DNA from: Syntrophobacter fumaroxidans MPOB
GTDB taxonomy: Bacteria > Desulfobacterota > Syntrophobacteria > Syntrophobacterales > Syntrophobacteraceae
Assembly (NCBI RefSeq): GCF_000014965.1
Contig: NC_008554.1
Location: 124,001 to 188,000, forward strand
DNA: 64,000 bases
Direction: 5' to 3'
Under the pieces are notes generated by a model that worked only from the letters and a program-made list of their open reading frames with translations, made no database searches and was not told the origin of the DNA. The translations under genes were made by a program, and so were the position numbers. The stretch's first letter is position 1; every line of letters starts with the position of its first letter. This document shows, piece by piece, positions 37,949 through 50,208 of this stretch.

Positions 37949-39694
37949 TCAATCGGCCTTCAGCATAATGGCCGACCATTCATGCCAGTCTGTGCTTCGA
38001 TCAGAGAATATCACGGAAAACTCATCCGGAAGAAGATCGTTGGAAAAATCCAGCTGCACCCACTCTCTGGCAACCGGCGATGTCGTGACGCGGAACAGAG
38101 GTGCCTGAACTTCGATGAACTGCCCGCTTCTCAGCAGGCCTGAGCGATAGAGCAACTTATCGCCACGCCTCATTTTCAGGGTGAGTGATCCTGTGCCCGC
38201 ACCGGAATCCATGAAACTCCCGAGAACGACGATACCGTTCTTGTGAGATTTCTGCGGATCTGCACCCAGCCACTCATTGCCCGGTTGCACCTTGTTGATT
38301 GCAACGGTCACATCGTTCTGCTCAAACGGTCGGTCATCTGGGTGTTTCCGGATAACCCGGAACGGGAAGCCCCCAGTCACCGCGGGTTTGAAGAAAGGAT
38401 CTTTGTCCAGCAGGGAATTGCATTGCTGCTTTGTCAATTTCAAAGCCCATGTTCCTGCAATGTTGCCATCAATATGAACGGGCAGCTCGTACTCCTTGAA
38501 ATGCGGACATGAGGCCAAATGCGTTGCCCAATTCAAATCGTCGTGCTTCCTGTCAAGGACGGGGATGGCGTTCAGTATAGAGAGACACAGGATGAATAAT
38601 GCCCCCATCCGGAGCAATCGACTCGTTTCAGTCAGGGCAATCTGCAATAGAAACCAGGAAAGAATGATGAACGGGAAAAAGAAATAGCGTGGCGAGCCGA
38701 TGGCCTGGTGAAGATGATTGATGCTGAGCCGACTTATCGACATGAGTATGGTTGCACACAAAAGATAGGCCAGTCCCCACTTCGCCGGTGATCGCAGGTC
38801 ACGAAGAACTGTGACAATCAACAAAGACAGAATAAAAAGTCCAAAATACCATCTAAACATAGGGAAAATATTACCTATTGCATATGATCCAATGAATTTT
38901 GTAATGATTAAATAAAATGATGCTATGTTAATTTGTGATACTACATAAATATTGCTATGAATCATTATCCAAATCTGAATCGCAACACAAGATGTGGCAA
39001 GCAATGTAAGGGATATTTCCCGTGGATTCTTGCGTAAGAAACATACCCTCACCCACAAAAGTGGCAATGTGGCAATACAGACTGGAGATGAAAGCGATGC
39101 CATTATAATAATCACTGCTCTCAATATCCAATCGTTCTGATTGGCGTTCCAAAACACAACGACAAAAAGTAGAATTGATGTCCACCAAAAGCTATAAAGA
39201 GGTAGACCGAAGACCTCAGGATTACTTGGCAACAAGAGACAAGCAGCTGCGAGTAATATGCCTCCATGTATGTGAATTGGCGCAGTTGCCACAATGTAGA
39301 AAACCACCAACATAACACCACAAGCCAAAAATGTGCTGATCATTGGGTATTGAGTAATGCTGATTGAAACTGACAGCATTGTGATCATTTTGGGTACAAC
39401 AATCAAATATCCATTTACTGGTTCCAATAGATCAGTGAGGCCATTCTGGAAAAATCCAGGCAAATTGTATGTCCCATCTTCTTGCCAAACTTCAGGATGA
39501 AGCAGTCTGGGCCAAGTTCGGATTACCAGTAGGAGTAAACCAATTGGTAATGTTACCCATGTTCGCTTCCAACAGGAGTATGAAGAGGAAAATGATCCTG
39601 ACCACATATTCTGCCTCGCAGAAAACAAGTTCAATATGTTGAGTTCTGTATTCTTATTATAACACCTTAAATAATGCCTCAGTTTGACCACCAT
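37949..39694 (-). CDS. Polytopic membrane protein, unknown glycosyltransferase-like
   Basis: This 581-aa protein has about eleven hydrophobic segments in its first two thirds and a soluble C-terminal third (about residue 410 on). The early loop RTWPRLLHPEVWQEDGTYNL is acidic, as in GT-C enzymes, but I do not recognise a defined family. Base composition is striking: the part encoding the membrane region (about 38630-39694) is AT-rich, while the C-terminal part is closer to the genome average. The start may also be ATG at 39607. It lies among surface-glycan genes, which suggests but does not show a role in glycan transfer. Confidence 0.65.
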   Translation of the reverse strand: MVVKLRHYLRCYNKNTELNILNLFSARQNMWSGSFSSSYSCWKRTWVTLPIGLLLLVIRTWPRLLHPEVWQEDGTYNLPGFFQNGLTDLLEPVNGYLIVVPKMITMLSVSISITQYPMISTFLACGVMLVVFYIVATAPIHIHGGILLAAACLLLPSNPEVFGLPLYSFWWTSILLFVVVFWNANQNDWILRAVIIIMASLSSPVCIATLPLLWVRVCFLRKNPREISLTLLATSCVAIQIWIMIHSNIYVVSQINIASFYLIITKFIGSYAIGNIFPMFRWYFGLFILSLLIVTVLRDLRSPAKWGLAYLLCATILMSISRLSINHLHQAIGSPRYFFFPFIILSWFLLQIALTETSRLLRMGALFILCLSILNAIPVLDRKHDDLNWATHLASCPHFKEYELPVHIDGNIAGTWALKLTKQQCNSLLDKDPFFKPAVTGGFPFRVIRKHPDDRPFEQNDVTVAINKVQPGNEWLGADPQKSHKNGIVVLGSFMDSGAGTGSLTLKMRRGDKLLYRSGLLRSGQFIEVQAPLFRVTTSPVAREWVQLDFSNDLLPDEFSVIFSDRSTDWHEWSAIMLKAD

Positions 39695-41053
39695 GGAATC
39701 CCGAAGAGGATCTCACGGACCAATTGCGTCTGAAAAAGGTTTAGGGCACACGCAGACTCTTGGGACCATTGGATGACCTTCTGACAAGTGTGAAAAAGCG
39801 TATGGATATCTCCTCCGGCTGTTCCTGGACTTCTTCTTGATACTTCGGTCAACGGTTGTTTTATCATTCCTTAGCAGTAAAGTGCGACCCTGGGGCATAA
39901 GACACGATAAGGGTGGGCCATTGGAAGGTCTGACATACTGGAGTGAACGTATCGTTTTCCATCGAGGAAAACCCCGCTGGGCCGACTCTCGTTGGCCGCC
40001 AAATGACCGAATCGATGGACGACGTGCCCCTTTCTTTCCAAAGAGCTGAACCTTGGATCATGTGAGGGGGTGACAGGCAGGCAAGGCATGCAAGACATCT
40101 AAACAGAAGGCTGGACGCCATCGGCAGCCGTCAACGGCATGTCTTGTTCTCTGCCATGGGAATTCCCCAGTTTTTTCCTCAGCCTGATGTCTATTCAGTC
40201 TGAGCATACCAAAACCACCGATAGAACCTCCGGCGCAACGGTTGAAAGCAGACGACAGTCCACAAGAGCGGAAGGCTTTGGGATCGTTGTTAAATCCGGG
40301 CGCTGGTTGTTCCCGATGCCCAAATCATTCACTTGCTGGCTTCATGACGCGGAAGCCGTGTCAAAAGTGACCATGGCAGGTTTGCAGTCGATGGAATCCA
40401 GCCGGTCGCCACTGGGATGAATGCCCTAATTCTGATCTCACCAACCCAGCCATGTTCTCCCTCTACTCGCTCTGACTTATTTATAGCGTAAAATTGATGG
40501 GTTACAGCTCATGCAAGGTGATTTTGCCGTCTAACGACGCATCACTCGGGCCCAAAAGTGTCATACCGGAAATGAATTCGGCCGATATCTAATAGACCTT
40601 AAGAGTATTCGTGACGGGGATGTGGGATGGCCAAGCCCGGTTCCTTCGTACCCGACAGGGGGGAGGGACTCTTGCAGATTGCCAAAGCGTCCCACATTAT
40701 GCCCGAGGGGTTGTAAAGCGTGCGAGAGGGGCGAAAAGCACTTGACTCCTGTTGTGCTTTTCTCCAAAAGGAATCGAATGCCCCCTGTCCGAAAAGGCTG
40801 CAATTGCTGTAGCTCAAAGATCTAAACCGGGGCAACGGTGAGGACTCCAAGGGAGAAGGGACTGTGTGCTCCATGACACCCCATGGAAACGCCGCTGGTG
40901 ATGGAAAGAATGGGATGCAAACTTGGGAGGAGTTCTGATTGGGCCAATCCCGATCCAGGCTCTTAGGGGCAGGATGTGACGCCTGGAATCTGCATTCTCG
41001 GCAGAGCTGAATGATTTGATCTCCTCATCGGAGGGCGTCGAGGGCGTGAGTCG
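39695..41053. other. 1.36-kb block without recognisable genes
   Basis: No reading frame here has a ribosome binding site together with family features, and all six frames are broken repeatedly. Its base composition lies between that of the GC-rich genome and the AT-rich patches nearby. It most likely holds decayed genes or old mobile-element remnants. The downstream end (about 41000-41053) should contain the promoter or leader of the UbiA-type gene. Confidence 0.5.
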
Positions 41054-41390
41054 ATGTCAAAGGTACGTGAATTCATAAAACTGGCGAGAATATACCAATA
41101 TACCAAGAACGTGCCGGTCTTTCTTCCCGCGGTCTTCAGTTACAAACTCAACGACTGGACCGCCCTGGCGACCGCGGCAGGCGCATTCCTGGCGTTTTGC
41201 GGAATGGCGAGCAGTGTTTATGTGCTCAACGACATACTGGACATCGACGAGGATCGCCATCATCCCGCAAAGCGGCATCGGCCGCTGGCGTCAGGCAAAA
41301 TTACAGTCAGAGAGGCGAGCTGCTTTGGAATTGCCCTGGGATTTTTGTCCATCGTTTTCAGCGTGTTGCTTCTTCCATATTCTTCTCTAA

Positions 41391-43056
41391 CCCGCATTAT
41401 TCACGAGGCTTGGCGAGAAAGCCGTTGAATGTGACCATCATGAGTGACGGAGACGGATTTTTCGGTGGTCCGTGCTGTTGAGAGGCACTGGAATCGGTCC
41501 CGAATCCTGTGTTTCGGTTTTCGCCTCATATTTTTGTGCCCGACAGCCCGATATTGGGCGCACCTGTAGTGTTGACATCGGTTTTCATGGTGATCAGGCT
41601 TCGGTACGGGAGGCCGTGCCTTCAGCATCGGAGCGGCATTTGCCGAATATTTTGCAGTGCGGTGGCAAAGAGGCGTTGATAGGGATAGGCGCGCGGCATG
41701 GTAAAGAGGATGCGCCGCACGCTCTGGACCACCCGTGCGCCGACTTTGAGCAGTTTGAGCTTGAGGGTGTCGACTGTGGCGGCAGCCAGTTCCGTTCCGG
41801 CAAGGCTCCGGCGCAGGTGCCAAAACAGAACGAAGGCGAAGGTGTGCAGCAGCAGCCGAAACTGGTTGGCCTGGAACCGGGTGCAGCTCAGCCGATCGGC
41901 TTTGAGATGAACCTTGAGCTCCTTGATCCGGTTCTCGGCATCGCCCCGGCCGGTGTAGATGCCGTCATAAATCCCTGCGGCGGATTCAAGGATGTTGGTC
42001 ACCACAAAGCGGGTGTTGAGGCCCCGGGAGAGTCGCTCGACCTTGGCAATAACCCGACGTGATCGTTGCCAGGATCCGGCTCGATGGTAAAAGCTGCCAA
42101 AGAGTCTTTGCTTCGCTCCGGTTTTGGCGAACTGCCTCTCGGCTTTGATCACCAGGTTGGCGGCACGTTTGCGAAGACGGTCATTGGTGATCAGGCCGAT
42201 CGTGTATTTGACCTTCTCGCGCTCAAGGAGCCTGTAGATGGCCGGTACGGCAAAGCCTGCATCGGCGCGCACCAGAATAGTGGCGCCCGGATAGGCATGT
42301 TTGAGGCGGCGGATGATGCGCTTCAAGATTGCCGCCGCTCCTTTGGACGCGTGTGCGTTGCCCGCGCGCAGCACCGCGGCTACCGGAAAACCGGTGAGCC
42401 CGTCAAAGATCAGCAGCGGATGCAGCATGTACTGATCGTAGTAGCCGTGGAAGAAGGAGAGTTGCTGCAAGCCGTGAACGGGATCATCCGTTGCGTCCAT
42501 ATCGAGCACGATTACCTTGCGCGGAGCCGGGTGTGCGGCCACATAGGCGTCAATCAGGGCGTCGCTCAGGCGGCGAAGCTCACAGTTCCCTACACGGTTT
42601 TCGAAACGTGAGAGCGTCGGTTGGGAAGCCAGTGCCGGATCGGTTTCGGGCAACCTGCCAACGGCGGTTTTGAGCCCCGGATCAAAGCGCAGGGATTGAT
42701 GATCGTTGCCGTCTTCGTAGCCCATCGCAATGGCGAAAAGGCGTTGGCGCAAGAGTTCCTCCTGGCCATGGTGCACTTTGGCCTGATCGCGACGGTCGGA
42801 AAGTGCCCGGCTCATGGAGGAAGAAAGATCCGTTGCGCGATCGATTTCCCGCAGCAGCAATGAGCCGCCGTCCGAGGTCATTGGGCCGGCCGAAAACTCG
42901 GCCACAACAGAGCGCGAATCAAGGTTTGCAAAAGAGAGTTGTTTATGACAGACTGTATTCAACGGACATTCCTTTTGTTTCGTGTTTTCTCTTGTCAAGT
43001 CAACACGTTACAGGATGTCCGTTTCTTTTTCAAGCACTATTTATGAATTTTCCGGG
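41391..43056 (-). mobile_element. IS1380-family insertion sequence, 1666 bp
   Basis: The element is flanked by the target duplication CTAA (41387-41390 and 43057-43060). Its ends are imperfect inverted repeats beginning CCCG: left end CCCGCATTATTCACGAGG, right end read inward CCCGGAAAATTCATAAAT, with further matches such as GCTTG and AAAG. It carries one intact transposase gene on the minus strand. The perfect target repeat and intact host frame on both sides indicate a recent insertion. Confidence 0.92.
41622..42998 (-). CDS. IS1380-family transposase
   Basis: This 458-aa DDE transposase has the family N-terminus FSAGPMTSDGGSLLLREID, the first catalytic Asp in VIVLDMDATDDPVHG, the second in ILVRADAGFAVPAIY, and the Glu in YTGRGDAENRIKELK. 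The frame is complete, so the element may still be active. It occupies most of the insertion sequence. Confidence 0.95.
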   Translation of the reverse strand: MTRENTKQKECPLNTVCHKQLSFANLDSRSVVAEFSAGPMTSDGGSLLLREIDRATDLSSSMSRALSDRRDQAKVHHGQEELLRQRLFAIAMGYEDGNDHQSLRFDPGLKTAVGRLPETDPALASQPTLSRFENRVGNCELRRLSDALIDAYVAAHPAPRKVIVLDMDATDDPVHGLQQLSFFHGYYDQYMLHPLLIFDGLTGFPVAAVLRAGNAHASKGAAAILKRIIRRLKHAYPGATILVRADAGFAVPAIYRLLEREKVKYTIGLITNDRLRKRAANLVIKAERQFAKTGAKQRLFGSFYHRAGSWQRSRRVIAKVERLSRGLNTRFVVTNILESAAGIYDGIYTGRGDAENRIKELKVHLKADRLSCTRFQANQFRLLLHTFAFVLFWHLRRSLAGTELAAATVDTLKLKLLKVGARVVQSVRRILFTMPRAYPYQRLFATALQNIRQMPLRC

Positions 43057-44277
43057 CTAATATGGTTGTTGATTTATATGGTACTTAACATTTTGTATTC
43101 TACAAAGTTGAAGGAAATTCCTATTATAGATGTTTTGTGTGTTTCGGCAGGATTCGTATTGCGTATCCTGGTTGGGGCGTATGCCGTATCTGTGCTCCCA
43201 AATCATTGGATTATTTTGATGACTTTTCTACTGGCACTCTTTCTTTCATTTGCAAAAAGAAGAGATGATATTGTATTAAGTGGAAATAATAATAATGGAT
43301 TGATAAGGTGCGTTATTGTTGGTTATAGTCTTGAATTTGTATCAACGATAATGTCAGTTCTTGCATCAGTTGTAATTATTTGTTACATTCTATTTACACT
43401 GTCGCCAGAGACTGTTGCCAAGCACGGTACCCATAATTTATATAGTTCTTCTTTCTGGGTAATAATGGGAATTATAAGATACATGCAACTCACTTTCGTT
43501 TATCAAAGGAGCGGTTCTCCATCCAGGATACTCATTGAGGATATACCTTTGAAGATTATCACGGTTTTGTGGGTTGTCCACATTATTTTCATACTTTATG
43601 TCAAGTAAGGTTCTCGATGCTTTCGAAAGACAAGATCGTCATCACCGGTGGGGCCGGGCTGGTGGGCCAGAACCTGGTCCGCCTGCTGGTGGCCGACGGT
43701 TTTGAAAACATTACGGTCGTCGACAAGGATGCGGACAGCCTGGCCGCCATGAAACGGGACTGTCCGGGCGTCACGGTCATCCATGCGGACCTCGCCGAAC
43801 CGGGTTCCTGGCGGGCGGGATTCGAGGGGGGCAGGGGGGTCGTTCAGCTTCAGGCCCAGGTCACGGCCAAGGAGGGTGAGCGTTTCGAGCGCAACACCGT
43901 TCGGTCGACCGCCAACGTCTTGAGCGGCTGCAAGGAACACGGCATCGACTATATTGTCCACGTCAGTTCTTCGGTGGTGAACTCGGTTGCCGACGATGAT
44001 TACACCCGCAGCAAGAAGACCCAGGAAAGGATGGTCATCGACTCCGGGATCGAGCACTGCATCTTGAGACCGACACTCATGTTCGGCCCGTTCGATCCCA
44101 AGCACCTCGGGTGGCTGTCCCGGTTTATGGAGCGCGTCCCGGTGTTTCCTGTCAGCACGAATGCAAAAATTACCCCCTATACGAATTGAAAATTTACCCC
44201 CCTGAACTCAAAAGGGGGTAACGATGCGAAGAAAAACGTTACGTTTCCTCTCAAGGAAAGCCTTGGGAGGAAGACAC

Positions 44278-46304
<2,027 letters not shown>

Positions 46305-47181
46305 CACGGGCTGCGCCGAGCGCCTCGACTCACGCGGAACCTCCGACTCGCTCCGCGGCTGCGCTGCCGTCGTCTTGCGGGATCGAAGCGGCACTCCCGC
46401 AGGAGGGCCACTTTCTCGATCCCGGACGCCGCCGCGCCTCCGCTTCCCTCAAGTCGGTTTCCACGCTGCGTCGGCGCTCCGCTCCGCCCTTCATTTCTCA
46501 ACCAAAATCAAAGGGGCCTGTTCCCAAAGTCAGTCACCAAAACCGAGGGGGGGGTAAAAATTCAATTCGTAAAAAGGGTAAATTTTCAATTCGTATTGAC
46601 AGTTTCCCATTCCCGGGCATGGCAGGTATGTCCGGCAACCGTTGTATTCGATCGACTTCTGCAGGATCATCGAGTATTGCCTGGTGCATAAGCCTTCAGG
46701 GAAGACGTATGACATTGTCGGAGAGGAACAGATTTACTATATCGACATGATCCGATCCATAAAGAAGCACAAGCGACTCAATACGATTATACTGAACATT
46801 CCATACGTATTGTTTTCAAAACTTCTAAAGTTGTATTCGCTCATCAGCAGCGATCCTCCATTTACCGCAGATCAGCTTAAGGCACTGACGGCAGGCGATA
46901 TGTTTCATGGAGTTGACATAAGAAAAGAGTTCGGATTTGATCAAACTAAATTTGATGATGCTATGTATATGACTTTTCAAAAAAATCATCATGATTGTGG
47001 TTAGAGATTAGAAATTGAATTAATAATTTTATATATGAATAAAAATATGATAGCATTATATGAACATATTAAATTTTGTGCCTGGTTTTTGACAAATGTA
47101 AACTTATTCATGGTTAAATTAGGAATTTAGTTTCATTTATAAGGGTATAATAATGCTGTTTCCCAGAGTGGTTAGCAGGAT

Positions 47182-48480
47182 ATGAAACGGATTTCAATAA
47201 TAGGCGCAGGACCCATGGGACTGGCCTGTGCGTATTATTTGCTCAAGCGAGGGTTCCACGTCGATGTCTACGAGAAGGACGGAGTCGTTGGAGGCATGTC
47301 GGCTTCCTTTGACTTCGGAGGGCTCATGCTGGAACGCTATTATCATTTCATCTGCGGGCCCGATGAGGATTACCTCGGTCTTCTCGATGAAATCGGCATG
47401 CTCGACCAGGTTCGCTGGGCGGAAACGAGGATGGGCTTCTACTATCACGGGAAGCTTTACGAATGGGGCAATCCGCGCGCTCTGTTCCGGTTCCCGCACC
47501 TGGACGTCGGAACCAAGCTTCGCTATGCCCTGCACGCGTTTCATACGAGCAGGATCACGGACTGGAGGAAGCTGGACCGGGAGGAGGCTTCGGGCTGGCT
47601 CACGAAATGGATCGGCGGCTCAGGCTATGAAATCCTGTGGGAAAGCCTGTTCAGAAAGAAGTTTCATCGTTTTTCCAAGCCGTTGTCTGCCGCCTGGATC
47701 GGTTCGCGGATCCGGAGGGTGGCACGCTCCCGCAAAGGGCTCTTCAGCGAGGAAATGGGCTATATCGAGAAAGGGACCGAGTCTTTCCTTGGCCGCCTCA
47801 AAGGGCTCATTGAAGGAATGGGAGGGAACGTTTTTCTCAGCGCCCCGGTGAGCCGGATCCTGCACCGCAACGGAAGGGTGTCCGGTGTCAGCGTGGAAGG
47901 GATCGATCGGGACTATGACGTGGTCGTTTCGACCGTTCCGCTCCCGTATGTCCTGAGGATCGCGGACGACCTTCCGGATTCCTATCTTTGCGCCGTGCGT
48001 GCCGTCAACAACATAGGAGTGCGATGCGTGGTTCTGAGGCTGAAGCATCCGCTCAGCGACTACTTCTGGATCAACGTCAACGACCCGGGTTTCGGCATAC
48101 CCGGCCTGATCGAATATTCGAACCTCAATCCGCTTCGCGACGGGATCGTTTATGTTCCCCACTATATGCCGACCGAAAGCGAGGAATGGCGCATGGCGCC
48201 TGAGGCCGTCATCGCGCGGGCGTTCGTCTATTGCCGCCGGATCAATCCCGCCCTTGACGACGGATGGCTTGTCGATGCGAGACTGTTCGAATATGAATTC
48301 GCTCAGCCCATATGCACGCCGGGTTTTTTTTCGAAACTGCCTCCTGTGTCGGGCATAATCGAAGGATTGTACGTGGCGGACACCACCCACTCATACCCTG
48401 AAGACCGGTCGATCAACGAAAGCGTGCGGATTGCCGGCATGCTTGCCCGGATGATAGCGAATGAACGGCGTGGCCTTTAG
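47182..48480 (+). CDS. NAD(P)/FAD-dependent oxidoreductase (amine oxidase-like)
   Basis: This 432-aa flavoprotein begins with the dinucleotide-binding motif ISIIGAGPMGLACAYYLLKR followed by VYEKDGVVGGMSAS, and ends with GLYVADTTHSYPEDRSINES, the second FAD contact of the protoporphyrinogen oxidase/amine oxidase group. It resembles proteins from surface-polysaccharide loci, including UDP-galactopyranose mutase relatives, but the substrate is unknown. It overlaps the next gene by 20 bp, which ties it to the DprE1/E2-like operon. The 177 bp before it are very AT-rich. Confidence 0.8.
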   Translation: MKRISIIGAGPMGLACAYYLLKRGFHVDVYEKDGVVGGMSASFDFGGLMLERYYHFICGPDEDYLGLLDEIGMLDQVRWAETRMGFYYHGKLYEWGNPRALFRFPHLDVGTKLRYALHAFHTSRITDWRKLDREEASGWLTKWIGGSGYEILWESLFRKKFHRFSKPLSAAWIGSRIRRVARSRKGLFSEEMGYIEKGTESFLGRLKGLIEGMGGNVFLSAPVSRILHRNGRVSGVSVEGIDRDYDVVVSTVPLPYVLRIADDLPDSYLCAVRAVNNIGVRCVVLRLKHPLSDYFWINVNDPGFGIPGLIEYSNLNPLRDGIVYVPHYMPTESEEWRMAPEAVIARAFVYCRRINPALDDGWLVDARLFEYEFAQPICTPGFFSKLPPVSGIIEGLYVADTTHSYPEDRSINESVRIAGMLARMIANERRGL

Positions 48481-48886
48481 GCTGAAGAACGAATTTTGTT
48501 CGAGACAGTTCGCGGGTTTTCTCGTGGTGGGAGGTTCCGCGGCGATCCTGAATTTTTTCTGCCGGGTGTTCCTGAGCGGGTATTTGTCCTATGCCGCTGC
48601 GATCGTGGTTGCGTACCTGATCGCCATGGTGTTCGCGTTCGTGCTGGGAAAATGCTTCGTGTTTCAGTCCCGGAGGAGTTCGCGCACGGCACGGGAATTC
48701 ATCAATTTCGGCCTGGTGAACGGTCTCGCCGTTCTACAGACGCTGGGAATCAGTCTCCTCCTGGCCTATGTGGTCCTGCCGTATTGCGGGGTTTCGAGCC
48801 ACGGGGAGGAGATTGCCCATGCCGTCGGGATCATGGTGCCCGCCTTCACCAGTTATGTGGGACACAAGCACTTCACGTTCAAGTGA
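48461..48886 (+). CDS. GtrA-like flippase family protein
   Basis: This 141-aa membrane protein has four hydrophobic segments and the GtrA features FAGFLVVGGSAAILNFFCRV and SYVGHKHFTFK at the C-terminus. GtrA proteins are associated with moving polyprenol-linked sugars; in mycobacteria the GtrA-type Rv3789 is encoded beside dprE1. That same adjacency appears here, which supports a role with decaprenylphosphoryl arabinose. It overlaps the upstream flavoprotein gene and precedes the DprE1-like gene by 21 bp. Confidence 0.85.
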   Translation: MNGVAFRLKNEFCSRQFAGFLVVGGSAAILNFFCRVFLSGYLSYAAAIVVAYLIAMVFAFVLGKCFVFQSRRSSRTAREFINFGLVNGLAVLQTLGISLLLAYVVLPYCGVSSHGEEIAHAVGIMVPAFTSYVGHKHFTFK

Positions 48887-48907
48887 CCGCCGGGAGCGAC
48901 GATTGCC

Positions 48908-50206
48908 ATGGAAATGACATCCTGGGGCAGATTCCCCCGGATCGATGCCGTAGGGCATACCCCTCGAAACGAAGCCGCGCTCAGAGCCTGCGTCCTGGCG
49001 GGAGGGGAAAAGATCGCCCACGGCATGGGCCGCAGCTACGGGGACAGCGCCTTGAACCGCGAGGTCATCCTCACCGGCGGGTTCAGGTATTTCCTGGATT
49101 TCGACTCGAAGACGGGAATCATCACCTGTGAAGCCGGAGTGTCCCTGTCCGACATCATCGATGTGATTCTGCCGCGGGGGTGGTTTCTGCCCGTGACGCC
49201 GGGCACAAGGTTCGTATCGCTGGGAGGCGCGATCGCCAGTGACGTGCACGGCAAGAATCACCACCTGTCGGGATCCTTTTGCGATCACGTGCTCGGTTTC
49301 GACCTGATGATCGCAGACGGTGCCACGGTCCGGTGTTCCAGGAGCGAAAACGAGGACTTGTTTCACGCCACCTGCGGGGGAATGGGGCTCACGGGGGTGA
49401 TCCTGCGGGGGAGCTTTCGGTTGCAGAAGGTGAAAAGCTGCCTGATCAGGCAGGAAATCTTCAAAGCTGCCAACCTTTCGGAAGTGATCGCTTTATTTGA
49501 GGAAAAGAGTGCATGGAGCTACTCCGTGGCATGGATCGACTGTCTCGCGACGGGGACGAAGCTGGGACGGTCGCTCCTGATGGTCGGCGAACACGCCGAC
49601 AAGGGCACCCTGTTCCGCAGCCCGGCAAAGACTCTCTCGGTTCCCTTCGATTTTCCGCGGTTCTGCCTGAACCGGTACTCCGTTTCGGCGTTCAATCACC
49701 TGTATCATCGACGCAAGGGAGCTTCAACGGGGGAACAAACGGTTTCACTGGACCACTTCTTCTTTCCGCTGGATTCCATCCTGCACTGGAACAGGATCTA
49801 CGGGGCCGGCGGATTCACTCAATATCAGTTCGTGTTGCCGAAAGCCGCCGGCGTAGAGGGGCTGAGGGCCATACTGGCCCGGATCGCCCGATCGGGCCGG
49901 GGCTCGTTTCTCGCCGTGTTGAAGCTCTTCGGCAAAGGCAACGACAACCTGCTCTCCTTCCCCATGGAAGGTTTCAGCCTGGCGCTTGACTTCAAGATCG
50001 AGCGCGGTCTTTTCCCGCTCCTGGACGAGTTGGACCACATCGTCACGGATCATGGAGGCCGCCTGTACCTGGCCAAGGACACGCGCATGCGAGCCGGCGT
50101 TTTTCGTCGGGGATATCCGAAGTGGGAGGTGTTTCGCGGCATTCGGGAAACGCATGGGCTGGTGGACAGGTTCAATTCCCTTCAAGCCAGGCGACTGGAG
50201 ATCTGA
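48908..50206 (+). CDS. DprE1-like decaprenylphosphoryl-beta-D-ribose oxidase
   Basis: This 432-aa FAD-binding protein matches DprE1, which oxidises the 2'-hydroxyl of decaprenylphosphoryl ribose on the way to arabinose. Shared features are GMGRSYGDSALN, the FAD loop PVTPGTRFVSLGGAIASDVH with HGKNHH (residues 114-119), YQFVLP, and GGRLYLAKDTR with Lys390 at the place of mycobacterial Lys418. At the position of the benzothiazinone-reactive Cys387, in SFPMEGFSLALDF, there is Ala359. The next gene is the DprE2-like partner, 2 bp away. Assignment of the reaction rests on this pairing and on GtrA and UbiA genes nearby. Confidence 0.85.
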   Translation: MEMTSWGRFPRIDAVGHTPRNEAALRACVLAGGEKIAHGMGRSYGDSALNREVILTGGFRYFLDFDSKTGIITCEAGVSLSDIIDVILPRGWFLPVTPGTRFVSLGGAIASDVHGKNHHLSGSFCDHVLGFDLMIADGATVRCSRSENEDLFHATCGGMGLTGVILRGSFRLQKVKSCLIRQEIFKAANLSEVIALFEEKSAWSYSVAWIDCLATGTKLGRSLLMVGEHADKGTLFRSPAKTLSVPFDFPRFCLNRYSVSAFNHLYHRRKGASTGEQTVSLDHFFFPLDSILHWNRIYGAGGFTQYQFVLPKAAGVEGLRAILARIARSGRGSFLAVLKLFGKGNDNLLSFPMEGFSLALDFKIERGLFPLLDELDHIVTDHGGRLYLAKDTRMRAGVFRRGYPKWEVFRGIRETHGLVDRFNSLQARRLEI

Positions 50207-50208
50207 GG

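Larger units (their letters stand above)
41054..43608 (+). pseudogene. UbiA-type decaprenyl-phosphate phosphoribosyltransferase, interrupted by IS1380-family element
   Basis: The N-terminal piece (41054-41390) has RIYQYTKNVPVFLPAV and the prenyltransferase motif NDILDIDEDRHHPAKRHRPL, as in the phosphoribosyltransferase that makes decaprenylphosphoryl-5-phosphoribose in mycobacteria. The C-terminal piece (43057-43608) continues with IWLLIYMVLNILYSTKLKEI. Removing 41391-43056 and one CTAA copy joins them in frame (CTA ATA TGG) to give 294 aa, the family size. The break falls in a membrane segment, so the present gene cannot make an intact enzyme. The C-terminal piece is AT-rich, the N-terminal piece is not. 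Donor specificity (phosphoribosyl) is inferred from the neighbouring DprE1/E2-like genes. Confidence 0.88.

Noticed and set aside
39871-40140. GTGCGACC near 39878 suggested the 5' end of a group II intron
   Set aside because: I found no domain V sequence, no maturase frame and no consistent 3' boundary.
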